Source: Dimargaris cristalligena
Taxonomy: Eukaryota; Kickxellomycota; Dimargaritomycetes; Dimargaritales; Dimargaritaceae
NCBI GenBank assembly: GCA_027576995.1
Contig: JANBQC010000108.1
Span: forward strand, 1-58,707
DNA: 58,707 bases
Direction: 5' to 3'
The position numbers and the translations under genes are program-made. The notes under the pieces are model-generated. The model saw only the letters and a list, made by a program, of their open reading frames with translations. It ran no database searches and was not told where the DNA came from. Of this stretch, positions 48,763 to 58,334 are shown one piece after another (the stretch's first letter is position 1; every line of letters begins with the position of its first letter).

Positions 48763-49196
48763 GAAACGGTAAAGAGAGAAAATCATTTGAAACCCCAGGT
48801 CGAAAATCACTCGGCGTATCCTATACATCCCCAATCCATTCCTTTTAGGCTAGGGTTGGTATAAATAAATGAGGAAAATACTCCAACAGAAAAATATCCG
48901 CCAACTAAATCACTTACCTTCAATGACTCATACGGATGACTATTAATTAGACTAGACAACTGCCTGCATGTTTTAACTAACGAGGACCGCGAATGGCGGT
49001 AGGCTTGATCCACAACCAAAGTCAGCAACTCGTTGGGTAACTGAAGCAAGTCCACTGGCTTCTTCAAGCGTTGGGCAGCCGTTTGGGAATCCTGACCCGG
49101 TGGGTTGGGTGCCGGGGTGACTCGCTGTACCTGGATACTCAGGGCAAGTAGCCACAGAGCAGTCCAACCCAGGAGACTATAGCGTAGTGTGATCAT
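47203..49196 (-). CDS. Signal-peptide F-box-like protein, copy 2, two exons
   Basis: Exon 1 is 49196-48918, the intron 48917-48499 (GTAAGT...TCAG, 419 nt), exon 2 48498-47203; about 524 residues. The ATG at 49196 begins a signal-peptide-like segment (LLGWTALWLLALSIQ). An ATG at 49277 is possible, but a TATA-rich tract lies directly before it, so the later start is preferred. An F-box-like motif, LLQLPNELLTLVVDQAYRHSR...KTCRQLSSLI, fills the end of exon 1, spliced in phase 0 at the same place as in copy 1. Exon 2 shares LIALVDAQPDACHL, VLARLATTHRF, IMLAAGAQQ and the C-terminal DFNIFAWAFEP with copy 1; a Ser/Glu-rich insert (about 420-455) is its own. The cellular role is unknown; a ubiquitin-ligase adaptor would require access to the cytosol of this or another cell. 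Confidence 0.8.
48536..48556. repeat. T11-G10 homopolymer junction in intron
   Basis: Eleven T followed directly by ten G lie inside the 419-nt intron of F-box-like copy 2. Read on the coding strand this is C10A11. Such junctions are prone to length errors in sequencing. Confidence 0.9.
48731..48762. repeat. TA microsatellite in intron
   Basis: About fourteen TA units lie inside the same intron as the T/G junction. Confidence 0.95.
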
Positions 49197-50352
49197 TAGG
49201 GAACTGTCGAATAGGGGTTCAATGACTGGGTTGAATGTAGACTGGGTTCCTTCTACAAGGTGTGAGATAGTAGGCATAAAGCTATATATATATATATAAA
49301 TAAGAACTAACAGCACAATAGTTATTTTTTAAAAAAAAAAGAGAAGGGGGATCAATGTGGCATTTATAAGGAAACCAGCTAACTAACTAACATGCTAATT
49401 GCCGGAAAATATGTATGGCGAGGGACCCGGGGGGTTCCCCATTTTTGTATATAAATTAAAAGTATACATGTATATACTAAAGACTGGCATTTCCCTACCG
49501 CGCGTTTAGCCTGATCCCCCACCCCCAATGTCCCTCAAAATCAAATTGAAGAGAGCATACAATACTTAGTCAAGGCCTTTGTATAGTACTCAATAAACCA
49601 TTCTGCAGCCCAACCACAAGACATGACAGTGGTACGCAAAGGCAACACACGGAGGGTTGAGTAACTATCTAGGATACTCATCAGTCTGTACTCCCCCCTC
49701 CTATTCACTCCTTTTTATTTCCCCGTGGACCCAATAGCTCCAGCCCTGTCGCGCCCCCCTTATCCTATTATACCAACGTGGCCTATTCTTCCTAACGCCG
49801 AAGATGTTGAATATCAGACGGTTTAGGATAAGTACAGTGGCCAACGCGCCTTCGTTTCCTCCTTCCTCGCGTTCACCGGCCTAGCTTGTCTAATGGGCGT
49901 TATAGATCAGACGGGAAGAGGATATCGGCCGTATATTTACCACGTACTCTAAAGGAGGCAACCCACCCAGAAATAGACGAGTGAGTCGCTCGGATGGACG
50001 CCTAGAATGTAATGTGGGCAGACGCACCTGTACAGGCCGGATTTGTTACACAGGTAGGTATGACCATGGTAGATTTGGTGCAATGATCATTATTATTATT
50101 TAGACCGGCCTCACTCGCTCGTTCTCTCTATTTGTCCTCTCTCCAACTGGCGCTCCCCTCCCCCTCTTCCTATGTTTGGCTATCCATACAGGGTCACGGC
50201 ATTCAAGCAAATCTGTCTGTCTTGCTCAGGCGCATGAAACGTTATGTCCAGAACTAACATTGTTGGGCGTGGTGAAAGGGAATGTAGAAAAGGCCTAGAG
50301 TAACGACGCGAACTCGGTGGCCTATGGGGCTTGAGTACATTCAGACAAATAA

Positions 50353-50497
50353 ATATGGGGAGAAGTTCATCCAAGCTGCATAACGAAAAATCCATTGAAT
50401 GGGGCCAATATTACTAGTTAAAAATAAATTTCCCATATATTCTCCCATACACGTATAATGTAAACCCTTATATAGTTGGGCTGAATTTCACCCATAT
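50353..50497 (+). mobile_element. MITE-like element, copy 3
   Basis: These 145 bp begin ATATGGGGAGAAGTTCAT and end TGAATTTCACCCATAT. The internal blocks AACGAAAAATCCATTG, CCAATATTACTAGTTAAAA and CTCCCATACACGTATAATG match the copies at 37.6 and 57.6 kb. Confidence 0.8.
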
Positions 50498-50644
50498 GGT
50501 GGGTTGCCAATTGGAAGAGTTATTGAATGCCAATCCCTCTGTGGTTTTTATTTATTGCATTACTCTTGCATTTCCCAATTATTTACTAACTCCTGTTTTA
50601 TTACATTTTAAAACCCTCCATATAGTACGACACTTTAAGAGTTG

Positions 50645-50658
50645 TATATATATATAAG
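50645..50658 (+). promoter_or_regulatory. TATA box of RTF2
   Basis: The TATATATATATAAG tract lies about 66 bp before the RTF2 ATG at 50724. Confidence 0.4.
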
Positions 50659-50723
50659 ACAGCCCCTTGAACCCGATATACCCTTTGAATCCCCTTTTCT
50701 ATATATATATCACATCATTAACC

Positions 50724-51749
50724 ATGGGTAATGACGGTGGCACCATTCCCCGGCGTTTCGAGATCGTCAAACAAACCGCCAAAGCCACCAAACTCGACGA
50801 AAAGACCCTCCGCAAAGCCCTCTTCGCCCATTGCGCCCTGTCCAAACGTCCCCTCGAGGCCCCCCTAGTCGCCTGCGGCCTAGGTAACCTTTACAACAAG
50901 GACGCTATTCTCGAATTCCTACTCCAACCGACCAAGTACGGCGAAGGCCCGTTTATTTGTCCCCACATTACCTCCCTGAAGGATGTCGCGGACCTCAAGG
51001 GAGTGACGTTTAATCCCCATTACCGTGCCCATGCCCGGACGGTGACGACATCGGTCACCAATACCCAACACCACGACCGCGCCCAACCCAGTCCCCTGCT
51101 ATGCCCCCTAACGCTAAAGGAATGCAACGGCAGCAATCGGTTTGAATTCAACTGGGGCTGCGGGTGTCTTTATGCCCAGAAGGCTCGCCTGGAAATGGGC
51201 CAGGAGGCCCCCGGACGGTGCGTGGTGTGCGGCCAGCCTGCCCCGGAAAACGATATAGTACCGGTGTACCCCAATCGTGACGACGCGGAAGCGGAATGGA
51301 ACCATTTGGTGAACCGAACTAAGGAACGGGCGGTGGAACGGCTGGATGCCAAGAAACGGGCCCGTAAGGCGGCCAAGGCGAAGAAAGAGGGTCGGATTTC
51401 GCCTACGTCAGTCATGGAAGTCTCGGCTGACGCGGATGCGGTAGTGGAGGCGACCGGCAATGATAATGAGAAAAAGCGAAAGTTTGCTACTGCTCCCGTA
51501 TCAGAATCGCCCCAGGATAGTTCGTCAAATCAAACAACTTCGTCCGACACTGCCGAGTCCTCCGACGGTAAAATTTTATCCGCTGATAAACGGGATTTAT
51601 CAAAGACAACAACCGATTCGAAGAGTGATCACCCGAAACGGGCCAAACTGATCGACGCTGATCAAGGCCTTGGCTCGCAAAAGATCGCCCCGGCCCGTAG
51701 GCCAGCCACCCATTCGAGCCGTGGCATTGCCACAAAAGCGGTCTATTAA
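50724..51749 (+). CDS. RTF2: Replication termination factor 2 (RTF2)
   Basis: RTF2 is a nuclear protein with a variant RING/zinc domain that acts at paused replication forks; in fission yeast it is needed for fork pausing at RTS1 and influences splicing, and in animals it is removed from stalled forks by the proteasome. The product from the ATG at 50724 is 341 residues in one exon. The N-terminus MGNDGGTIPRR is the family hallmark. HCALSKRPL (36-44) and LGNLYNKDAILEFLL (53-67) follow, then LLCPLT (125-130), WGCGC (144-148) and CVVCG (166-170), with cysteines as zinc ligands of the degenerate C2HC2-like RING. The C-terminal third is Lys/Glu/Ser-rich and disordered. The frame upstream to 50667 is leader. 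Confidence 0.96.
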   Translation: MGNDGGTIPRRFEIVKQTAKATKLDEKTLRKALFAHCALSKRPLEAPLVACGLGNLYNKDAILEFLLQPTKYGEGPFICPHITSLKDVADLKGVTFNPHYRAHARTVTTSVTNTQHHDRAQPSPLLCPLTLKECNGSNRFEFNWGCGCLYAQKARLEMGQEAPGRCVVCGQPAPENDIVPVYPNRDDAEAEWNHLVNRTKERAVERLDAKKRARKAAKAKKEGRISPTSVMEVSADADAVVEATGNDNEKKRKFATAPVSESPQDSSSNQTTSSDTAESSDGKILSADKRDLSKTTTDSKSDHPKRAKLIDADQGLGSQKIAPARRPATHSSRGIATKAVY

Positions 51750-52801
51750 ATAAGTCGGTTCGCACTCGGAAGTATATCTGTTACCTAATCCGATCTTCTC
51801 TATACTGTAACCTTACCAATTGACCTCCACTTAGTACGTCGTGTAAACCTGATGTTAATTACTATACAATTGGCCCTGTGGCTTTATTTTCCTGTATTAT
51901 TTCCTTGGTGAGCTGACTATATAGCTGTCTAACTCTATAATTGATTAACGCCCATCGTTGGGCGTATTCGGTCAAAAATAAAGAACAATCGTGTGCAATA
52001 TGTCTAAGGCTGGGGGGGTTTTAAGTATGGATGCTGATGCCGGTTGAGGTGGTCGTGGATTACTATTATTCTAGTGAATGAAAGGGATGATCTAGATACT
52101 CGGATTACGATGATCCAGTTGGATGCCCCGATGGTGACGAAGGAATGGTTCACTGTAAGACGCCCCCCTCCCCATTATTATACTTCTCCATTCCCCAAAA
52201 TGCTAAGTGTGCGTGGGTCGTAGTGCCCAATAAATTAACCGAGTCGCTCTAATAGCTAAATTGGATTGGGTAATCAGGATTCCCCTACCTCCTTACTCCG
52301 GAATAGGGTTCTTTGGCAGAGTGAACTACTGAATAAAGACTTCTGCCTAGAATGATACTCTAGGGCGAACGCGATTCGTCAGCGTCGAACCGGGCGAGAG
52401 ACCTAGTTGGCGGGGGTAATATAGGAGGGTACCGTGAAATGGCCAAACCATATATTAGTAAACAGTAAAGTTCCGTATTATAGGAGAAGAGCTCGCAGGT
52501 AGTCTAACCAGAACAGCAACTCAACTGTCGGAATGTTGAAGTGGGCGAGAAATATCATCATGACCTGTAACTTACTTTAACAACTCCATCTGAACTTCGG
52601 AAGTACTCTGGTGTTGGAATGGGATTAAAATGACGAAGATTAAAAGAGAATAGTGTAAGGCATAAGAACCGGTTAAGGGAGGTGGGCAACGAGTAGGCTC
52701 CATAAATGCGCATTATCTAACACAGTGCATTTGGATGTATAAAGAGATATAGATGGAGTAGCATATGGCTATTTTCTAGGTAAGTACGCGAGTCTTCTCT
52801 A
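51750..52801. other. Convergent region, probable 3' exon(s) of the 52.8-kb gene
   Basis: About 1 kb with no long frame. The gene at 52802-53323 ends in a splice-donor-like sequence, so its last exon(s) should lie here on the minus strand. A candidate is 52607-52575 (STSEVQMELLK, followed by GTAAGT), but I could not find its continuation. Confidence 0.4.
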
Positions 52802-53323
52802 TTAGGCATTTACCTTGCCCTGGCTGAGAGCCAACATGGACCGGGACGAATAGGTCATCATGGCTCGATAATCGGCCTCCAGCATTTCCAGTTGATCAAA
52901 GTCGATATCGGTGGGTAAACTCCGCACAAACTCCGTTCCCCAGGGCCGGAAGGGGGTTGAACCGCTCCCATTAGGGCCCAGGGTCTCCGCTGCTGTGGTA
53001 GTAGCTGGGCCAGCTGCCAGGGGGGTCTGGGAAGCAGACTGCCAGGGGAAGGTTGAGGCCTGAATGTAAGTGGCCGATGTAGATGGGGCAATGCTCGGAG
53101 GGTCGGAACCCGGGAGCAGGTAGCTGTGGGAGGGGAAAGTGGTCGTCGAGTCGGCGGCGGTAGTTTCTGGGCGGGGTGGGTGGGGATCGGTGCTGGTGTC
53201 GGAGAGGGGTAGAGCTGAGGCTGGGGCTGGGGCTGGGGCTGGCGACCCTTGCGAGGAAGAAGAGGCGGACCGAATGGGGGATAGGCGGTCGGGATCCGCA
53301 GTTGGAGGGTTTTCAAAGTTCAT
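52802..53323 (-). CDS. Ser/Pro/Ala-rich protein, probably 5' exon only
   Basis: I do not recognise this protein. The frame gives 173 residues. Residues 1-115 are rich in Ser, Pro, Ala and Thr, with an imperfect (Ala-Pro) run encoded by a GGGGCT-type repeat at 53217-53240 and no hydrophobic segment, so this part is probably disordered. Residues about 130-170 form a likely helix (DQLEMLEADYRAMMTYSSRSMLAL). The coding helix reaches AGGGCAAG followed by GTAAAT, a plausible donor. The three residues after it may therefore be intron, and the true C-terminus lies further along the minus strand. It could be a small adaptor with a coiled-coil end; this is a guess. Confidence 0.5.
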   Translation of the reverse strand: MNFENPPTADPDRLSPIRSASSSSQGSPAPAPAPASALPLSDTSTDPHPPRPETTAADSTTTFPSHSYLLPGSDPPSIAPSTSATYIQASTFPWQSASQTPLAAGPATTTAAETLGPNGSGSTPFRPWGTEFVRSLPTDIDFDQLEMLEADYRAMMTYSSRSMLALSQGKVNA

Positions 53324-55195
53324 GGCGAATAATACAGGAATATAAAATTAGACGGCGGCAATGTCTGGGGATTGAATGTGGACTTGTGAGCTGTTTCTCT
53401 GGAGTTGGTCGATGATACAGAGGGGGGAGTCTTCATGGTACTTTTCGTATAGGTTAGGAGTGAAGGGTTCAGTAGACGAAGCCTTGGAAACACTACAGCT
53501 GGACTGAGTCAACAGTGAATCTCCACCCTGGCTTCTGCCATCAACAACTGCTTACATCAGCTGTGAAGGCTCTGTATTATTGATGGCCAAGGCCAGGGTG
53601 TCTCTCTCTTTTTGTTGATTCAGTCGTTACCGTAGGGCTCACAGAAGCCTACCCTGGCTAATCCCTCGTCTTAAAGTTGGACAAGGTTAATTTTACCAGT
53701 CAACCGATCGACCCCATCCCAACCCAACCCATCATGGCAGGGCAGGGCGCTCTTTACTTTATTGAGAGGAACGATTTGTTGAGGGAACCCCGTCGTGGGG
53801 TCGCAAACGATGTTGTGGGGCCTACATTGCTGTAGGGCATGGCAGCCCTTGTGGAGCGTCGAAGAACAGTGCCGTTGCCCACGATCGAAGCCCCCTTCTA
53901 TCCCTGACCATCTGTGGAGTGTCTCTTCCCACGCCGTGCCCAGGGGAAGTGCAGGCGCTCCGCCAATTCCAATGGGTACCCTTTCTTCGTACATGCCCAT
54001 GTGTCCGCTGGCCTACCTTCGTTAAATCCGGTTGATATTCCAGCGGAATCTGGCGGGTGCCCTTCCTTCTATTGCCTAGGATGCACAAACTCACCATACC
54101 ATACGTGTACCCGATTTGAGGAGATATTAATAGGTGAGAATTGCCCCAGGGGTGTGCAGTAATAGGAGAAGAAACGACGAGTTGGAAATGGAAATGGATT
54201 AATAGGGGGGGTGTATTTACTATTGGATATGGAGCCCACACCAAACGTCGTCGATCCTGTTTTATTTTGGACCAGTGACGGCCCCACGTAAGCCAATCAG
54301 GCCTCCAACCGGCAGCCGCCTGGATTGCCTCCTTACCCTCTCTCTCTCTCTCTCTCTCCCCCTTCCCTACATACACAAACACCCCCACATCCACAAAAAT
54401 TTGCCTGACACACGCATACACACCCGCCCCCCCACACACACATTCACAGAGAGAAACACAGGGAGAAGATGCCCATCGAAGGTCGCCAACCCCCGGAAAT
54501 GGGATGAGGGGAGGCCTCCCTGCTCTTGCTCCCTGACGGCCTACCTGAGACGCCGACGGGATGGACCAGAACAATACCATTACAAAAGGTCGATTGTAGA
54601 AAAAGAGAAAACCGAAAGGAGAAAGAAAGGCAAAGAGAATAACAGTGCATACATACACCGTGAAGGGGATTATAGGCTGCCATGACTCCGATTGACCTTG
54701 TATGCGCTGTCCAGGGAGAGGGGATCGCCAGAGGATTACATTCACGGTTTCCCATCCGACATTACCCACTAGGCCCTGTCAGTCTTATATAACCAGCTGG
54801 TCTCGCTCCTCTAACTCACTCTGGCTTCTTTCTCCTCCATCATCTTTGCCTTGCCATTGCCAATGCTAACTAATGCCCCTTTAGCCCTATCTATTCACGA
54901 GTCTTACCATCATTATCATTATTACCATTATCATCTCCATCTCAGACAGGATCCTTTGTTTCCAAACATACCGATTCCCATTAATGCCCCTCTAAGTTCC
55001 CGTATTTTTTTATCCCTTCCGCCGCTACTGCTTGCCTAATCCTGCAGTGCCGTACTTGCCCCCTTCTTCCGTACCTTGATTCAACGTTTAGTTGACCTCG
55101 TTCGTGGGTCACCCACCAAGTCTTCCACGCATTTGTTTGGTTTCTCACTCATACATATCCATACATTCCATTAATTTCGGCCACGGACATTAACA
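53324..55195. other. Divergent intergenic region with simple repeats
   Basis: About 1.9 kb. It holds a CT microsatellite and CA-rich stretches (54370-54450). Long overlapping minus-strand frames (53671-54000, 53822-54769) are open in several frames at once because stop codons are rare in this composition; none has a recognisable domain. A TTATATAA near 54786 could serve the gene at 55196. Confidence 0.45.
54338..54358. repeat. CT microsatellite
   Basis: About ten uninterrupted CT units. Confidence 0.95.
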
Positions 55196-56236
55196 ATGCA
55201 TCAGTTGGCCTCAATCCTGCCCACTGCACCACAGTTCCTATCCTTGGCCTTACTACTGGGAGCCACCTTGCTTCCACCCCTGGCCCAAGCGGAGGAGACC
55301 TCCAAGGATAACAGTAGTAGTACTAGTCCCCCCAGTGCCGGTGTTATCGTCGGCATCGTTATTTTATTAATTGTTCTTTCCCTATTCGTGGCCACTGGGA
55401 TCCTGTACTGGCGCCGTCGGACCGCTTCACGCCGCCGTATTAATGACATTTCCCAGCCGACCACCACCTTCCACCGTAACGGCCCCCTCGAGGATGGAGT
55501 ACGGGGCAGTGGTAGTGCCAACAGCAGCGCCATCATGGATGTGACCGGCTTCCCGCGCCAAACGGTCGAGAAATCCGCCCAGATTCTGGTACCCATTAAT
55601 ACGGACCGGAGGTCGAGTACTCTCTCCAAAGCCTTCACCTGGTCCCTAGCCAGCCCCAAGGAAAAGCGGGGGAGTGGCTTTAGTTCGATGCGCGACCCGA
55701 GAGCGTCCGCCCATAGTGTAGCCGCCGCTCCCTACCTCCGGGGCGGCACGGGAATGGACACCTTTTTAATGGCCAGCGAAAGTCAAATGGAGACTGGTAG
55801 TGACCACTTGACCTCATCGAACACAAACATCAATTTCCTCGACAACAGTAGCCAGTACTCATTGGATAAGATCAAGGTCCCCTCACCCATCGTGTTACCC
55901 GATGACGTCGGGACTTCCATCTACTCCCAGCCTTCGCCCCTACCTCTACTACCTTCGCAGCCTAGCACACCGGTCACCCCCACTACGCCGAACACTACCC
56001 CAGCCACCTCCACCTCCAACCCTAGCGCCAATGTCCCTACCACTGTCCCTTCCGCCATTGCGGTCCCTGCTCCTGTAGTGAAAGCCAAAGTGGCGTCTAG
56101 CTCGATTAATCCAATGGCCGCCCCGAAAAGACCGGACTCTTGGCTCAATGAACTTTCCTTCGGTTCCTTCCGACCCCAGACTTTCGTTATTGACCAGCCC
56201 GATCCCCTGGCGAACCGCCGGCAGTACCTGAGATAA
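55196..56236 (+). CDS. Single-pass membrane protein with long cytosolic tail
   Basis: A 346-residue single-exon protein. Residues about 10-31 are a signal peptide ending near LAQA. Only about 18 Ser/Thr/Asn-rich residues remain outside before a membrane segment (about 48-71, SAGVIVGIVILLIVLSLFVATGILYW) and RRRTASRRR. The 265-residue tail is Ser/Thr/Pro-rich with a PTTPNTTPATSTS-like stretch and a conserved-looking end (SWLNELSFGSFRP...). The layout of signal peptide, Ser stub, GxIVG-type membrane helix, basic stop and long tail resembles the ends of the two kelch proteins here and of Mid2-like wall sensors, but no sequence homology is claimed. The ATG follows AACA and is the first in frame. 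Confidence 0.72.
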   Translation: MHQLASILPTAPQFLSLALLLGATLLPPLAQAEETSKDNSSSTSPPSAGVIVGIVILLIVLSLFVATGILYWRRRTASRRRINDISQPTTTFHRNGPLEDGVRGSGSANSSAIMDVTGFPRQTVEKSAQILVPINTDRRSSTLSKAFTWSLASPKEKRGSGFSSMRDPRASAHSVAAAPYLRGGTGMDTFLMASESQMETGSDHLTSSNTNINFLDNSSQYSLDKIKVPSPIVLPDDVGTSIYSQPSPLPLLPSQPSTPVTPTTPNTTPATSTSNPSANVPTTVPSAIAVPAPVVKAKVASSSINPMAAPKRPDSWLNELSFGSFRPQTFVIDQPDPLANRRQYLR

Positions 56237-57019
56237 ACGTGGAAAGACAACCCTTCTCCCACCCATTCTCTCCAACAGCCGTCCTCAAATGGCTCCGTTG
56301 AAGGCTACCGGTTTTCATACCCAACGTCATGACAACACTTGGCTGTCCAAGCCATTACAGAGCCCCTTACTAGGCATAGTTCAGCTACTCTGCCCATTTT
56401 TTTATGATATCAACTACCACTACACCACTTCCCTTGCACGCAATATATGTATTCACTGACTTGATCGTTTCTCTCTCTCTTCCTAAACTGGAGTATAAAC
56501 CCTTTGCAAGCCTTTTGTGCGTATACACCCCTTCACTTCATCTGCTACCACTTAAAACCCCCCGCTTTCCGCGGGCTATGACACTATCATCGCAATGGCT
56601 TTATGACACCCTAGTTTTCCGCCTCCATCGGGCCAAATCTTCAACAGCTGCTTCACTCACCCGATTTGTAATTATACAATATAATAATAAATGCTTCCCC
56701 CTTCTACAGTTTCATTCCCTGGTTAATAACTTTAAGGCTTGGCCATGCCGGGTATTGCCGCCTGTTATGATACGTAGCGCCATGTACATACGGCGGCGGT
56801 ACCTGGTTAGAAGTAGGTGAATCGGCCCAAGTTACTACACTGCTATTATTGTTAATCCGCAACTACTCATGATGATCTTTTCTAGTTTCTTTTCCTTTGA
56901 TTTTTTTTTTCATTTTGATGATTTATGCTGGCACTCTGGTCATCATGAGCTCATGGTGAGGAGGGGGTTCAAACAATCCCCTTCCCCCCCCAACACTTTA
57001 CCCTTTTATAAACCCTCCA

Positions 57020-57042
57020 TATATATACACACACACACACAC
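57020..57042. repeat. TA/CA compound microsatellite
   Basis: A short TA run passes directly into a CA run of about eight units. Confidence 0.9.
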
Positions 57043-57563
57043 GAGAGACATCTTTTCGTTTTGGTCAATCCCGAAGCAGGACACATAAACCGCCCCTCTA
57101 AGCTTTCCTTAACGGGTAATACCATCCGGGGAGTGTCGGGGAGGGAGGAAGTGTGTACATCCCCATTTAAATGTGATTGCACCTAAAATTTTTGAAGCCG
57201 GATAAGAAAATAGAACCGGACCGGATGGAATGTAATGAAAATGGAATAGGATAAGCCCGATCCCCCGTCGGGCTCGCGCACTCCCCCTTGCCAACAATCA
57301 TGTATGTCTACTTACCCCTCCCCCTCTCCTATACCTTCCTTCAACATTACCCTATTGCGATGGCGAGAGGCTTAGGCCATACTAAAAACGCTCCTCATGT
57401 ATAGTATTCGGATAGCAGCCGCCTCTAACAACAACAGGAGTAATCATACTAATAGTAATCGTATCAATAACAATAATGGCCAATTAAGGCTACTTACATA
57501 CATGAAGAGCCCGGTACAATAGCCTACTCAATCCCCTCCTTCCTTTATTTTCTTTCTTTCTCA

Positions 57564-57707
57564 ATATAGGAGAAGTTCATTCAGGCTGTATAATGAAAAA
57601 TCCATTGGATAAGGCCAATATTACTGGTTAAAAGTTATTCTCACATATATTCGCCCATACACGTATTGTGTAAAACCTTATACAGCTGGTTTGAATTTCA
57701 TCCATAT
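57564..57707 (+). mobile_element. MITE-like element, copy 4
   Basis: This 144-bp copy is nearly the same as the one at 37623-37766 in reverse. It starts ATATAGGAGAAGTTCATTC and ends TTGAATTTCATCCATAT. The outer 36 bp on each side pair as imperfect inverted repeats (AGCTGTATAA against GGCTGTATAA). It encodes no protein. Confidence 0.8.
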
Positions 57708-58315
57708 AAATATCAATATCAATGATCCCTACTGCTACCCAGCTGATCTTCCAACCGTTTATCGGGTTGAACTCTCCCCACTCCACTCTTAACAGTGAAG
57801 GGTTTCTTCCTTGTAGTTTACCAAGGCCCTACACACACTTCCTCTCAGTCCACTACCTGTCGTTCCGGGTAAATCTTCGTCAATGGTGACACCCCTCCTC
57901 CCTTCTTCTTTCCTCCGGGTCGGGATATTGGGTGGTATGGAGAGTAAACAGCCAGCCACACCAACAAATAACTCCCTTGATTCGCCATCTAGGTATTACA
58001 CAGAGGCTAGTACAGTGCCCTTCAGTCATCAGTGCAATATGAAGGGGATAGGCTTGAATCTATACTGTACTGGATAGAGGGCCCATTGCGTGAATCTTAA
58101 CTAACTACTGTAAAAATCAAACGCATCACGTTCATGGATTGTATGCTGCTCAGGACTGAGGGATGATTTAGATGAATGGAATTTGCTTTGCTTATTGGGA
58201 TAAGATTATGCGATGTAAAGTCGATGAGGTACATTGTCATGAGTAGGGTAAGACTCGGTCTAAACCCTTTTGGGTAGCTCTAAGGCGTGTTAAGAAAATA
58301 GTACAAAATGGGGCC

Positions 58316-58334
58316 ATATAATATATATATATAA
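58316..58334. repeat. TA microsatellite
   Basis: About nine TA units near the window end. Confidence 0.9.

Larger units (their letters stand above)
49197..50723. other. Divergent intergenic region, F-box-like / RTF2
   Basis: About 1.5 kb with a TA tract (49281-49300), a T/A-run palindrome (49325-49341), one inverted-repeat element (50353-50497) and the RTF2 TATA box. No gene is seen. Confidence 0.6.

Noticed and set aside
53671..54769. Overlapping minus-strand frames of 109 and 315 codons
   Set aside because: Several frames are open at once over the same low-stop sequence with CT/CA repeats; no domain, and attempts to splice them gave no consistent protein.
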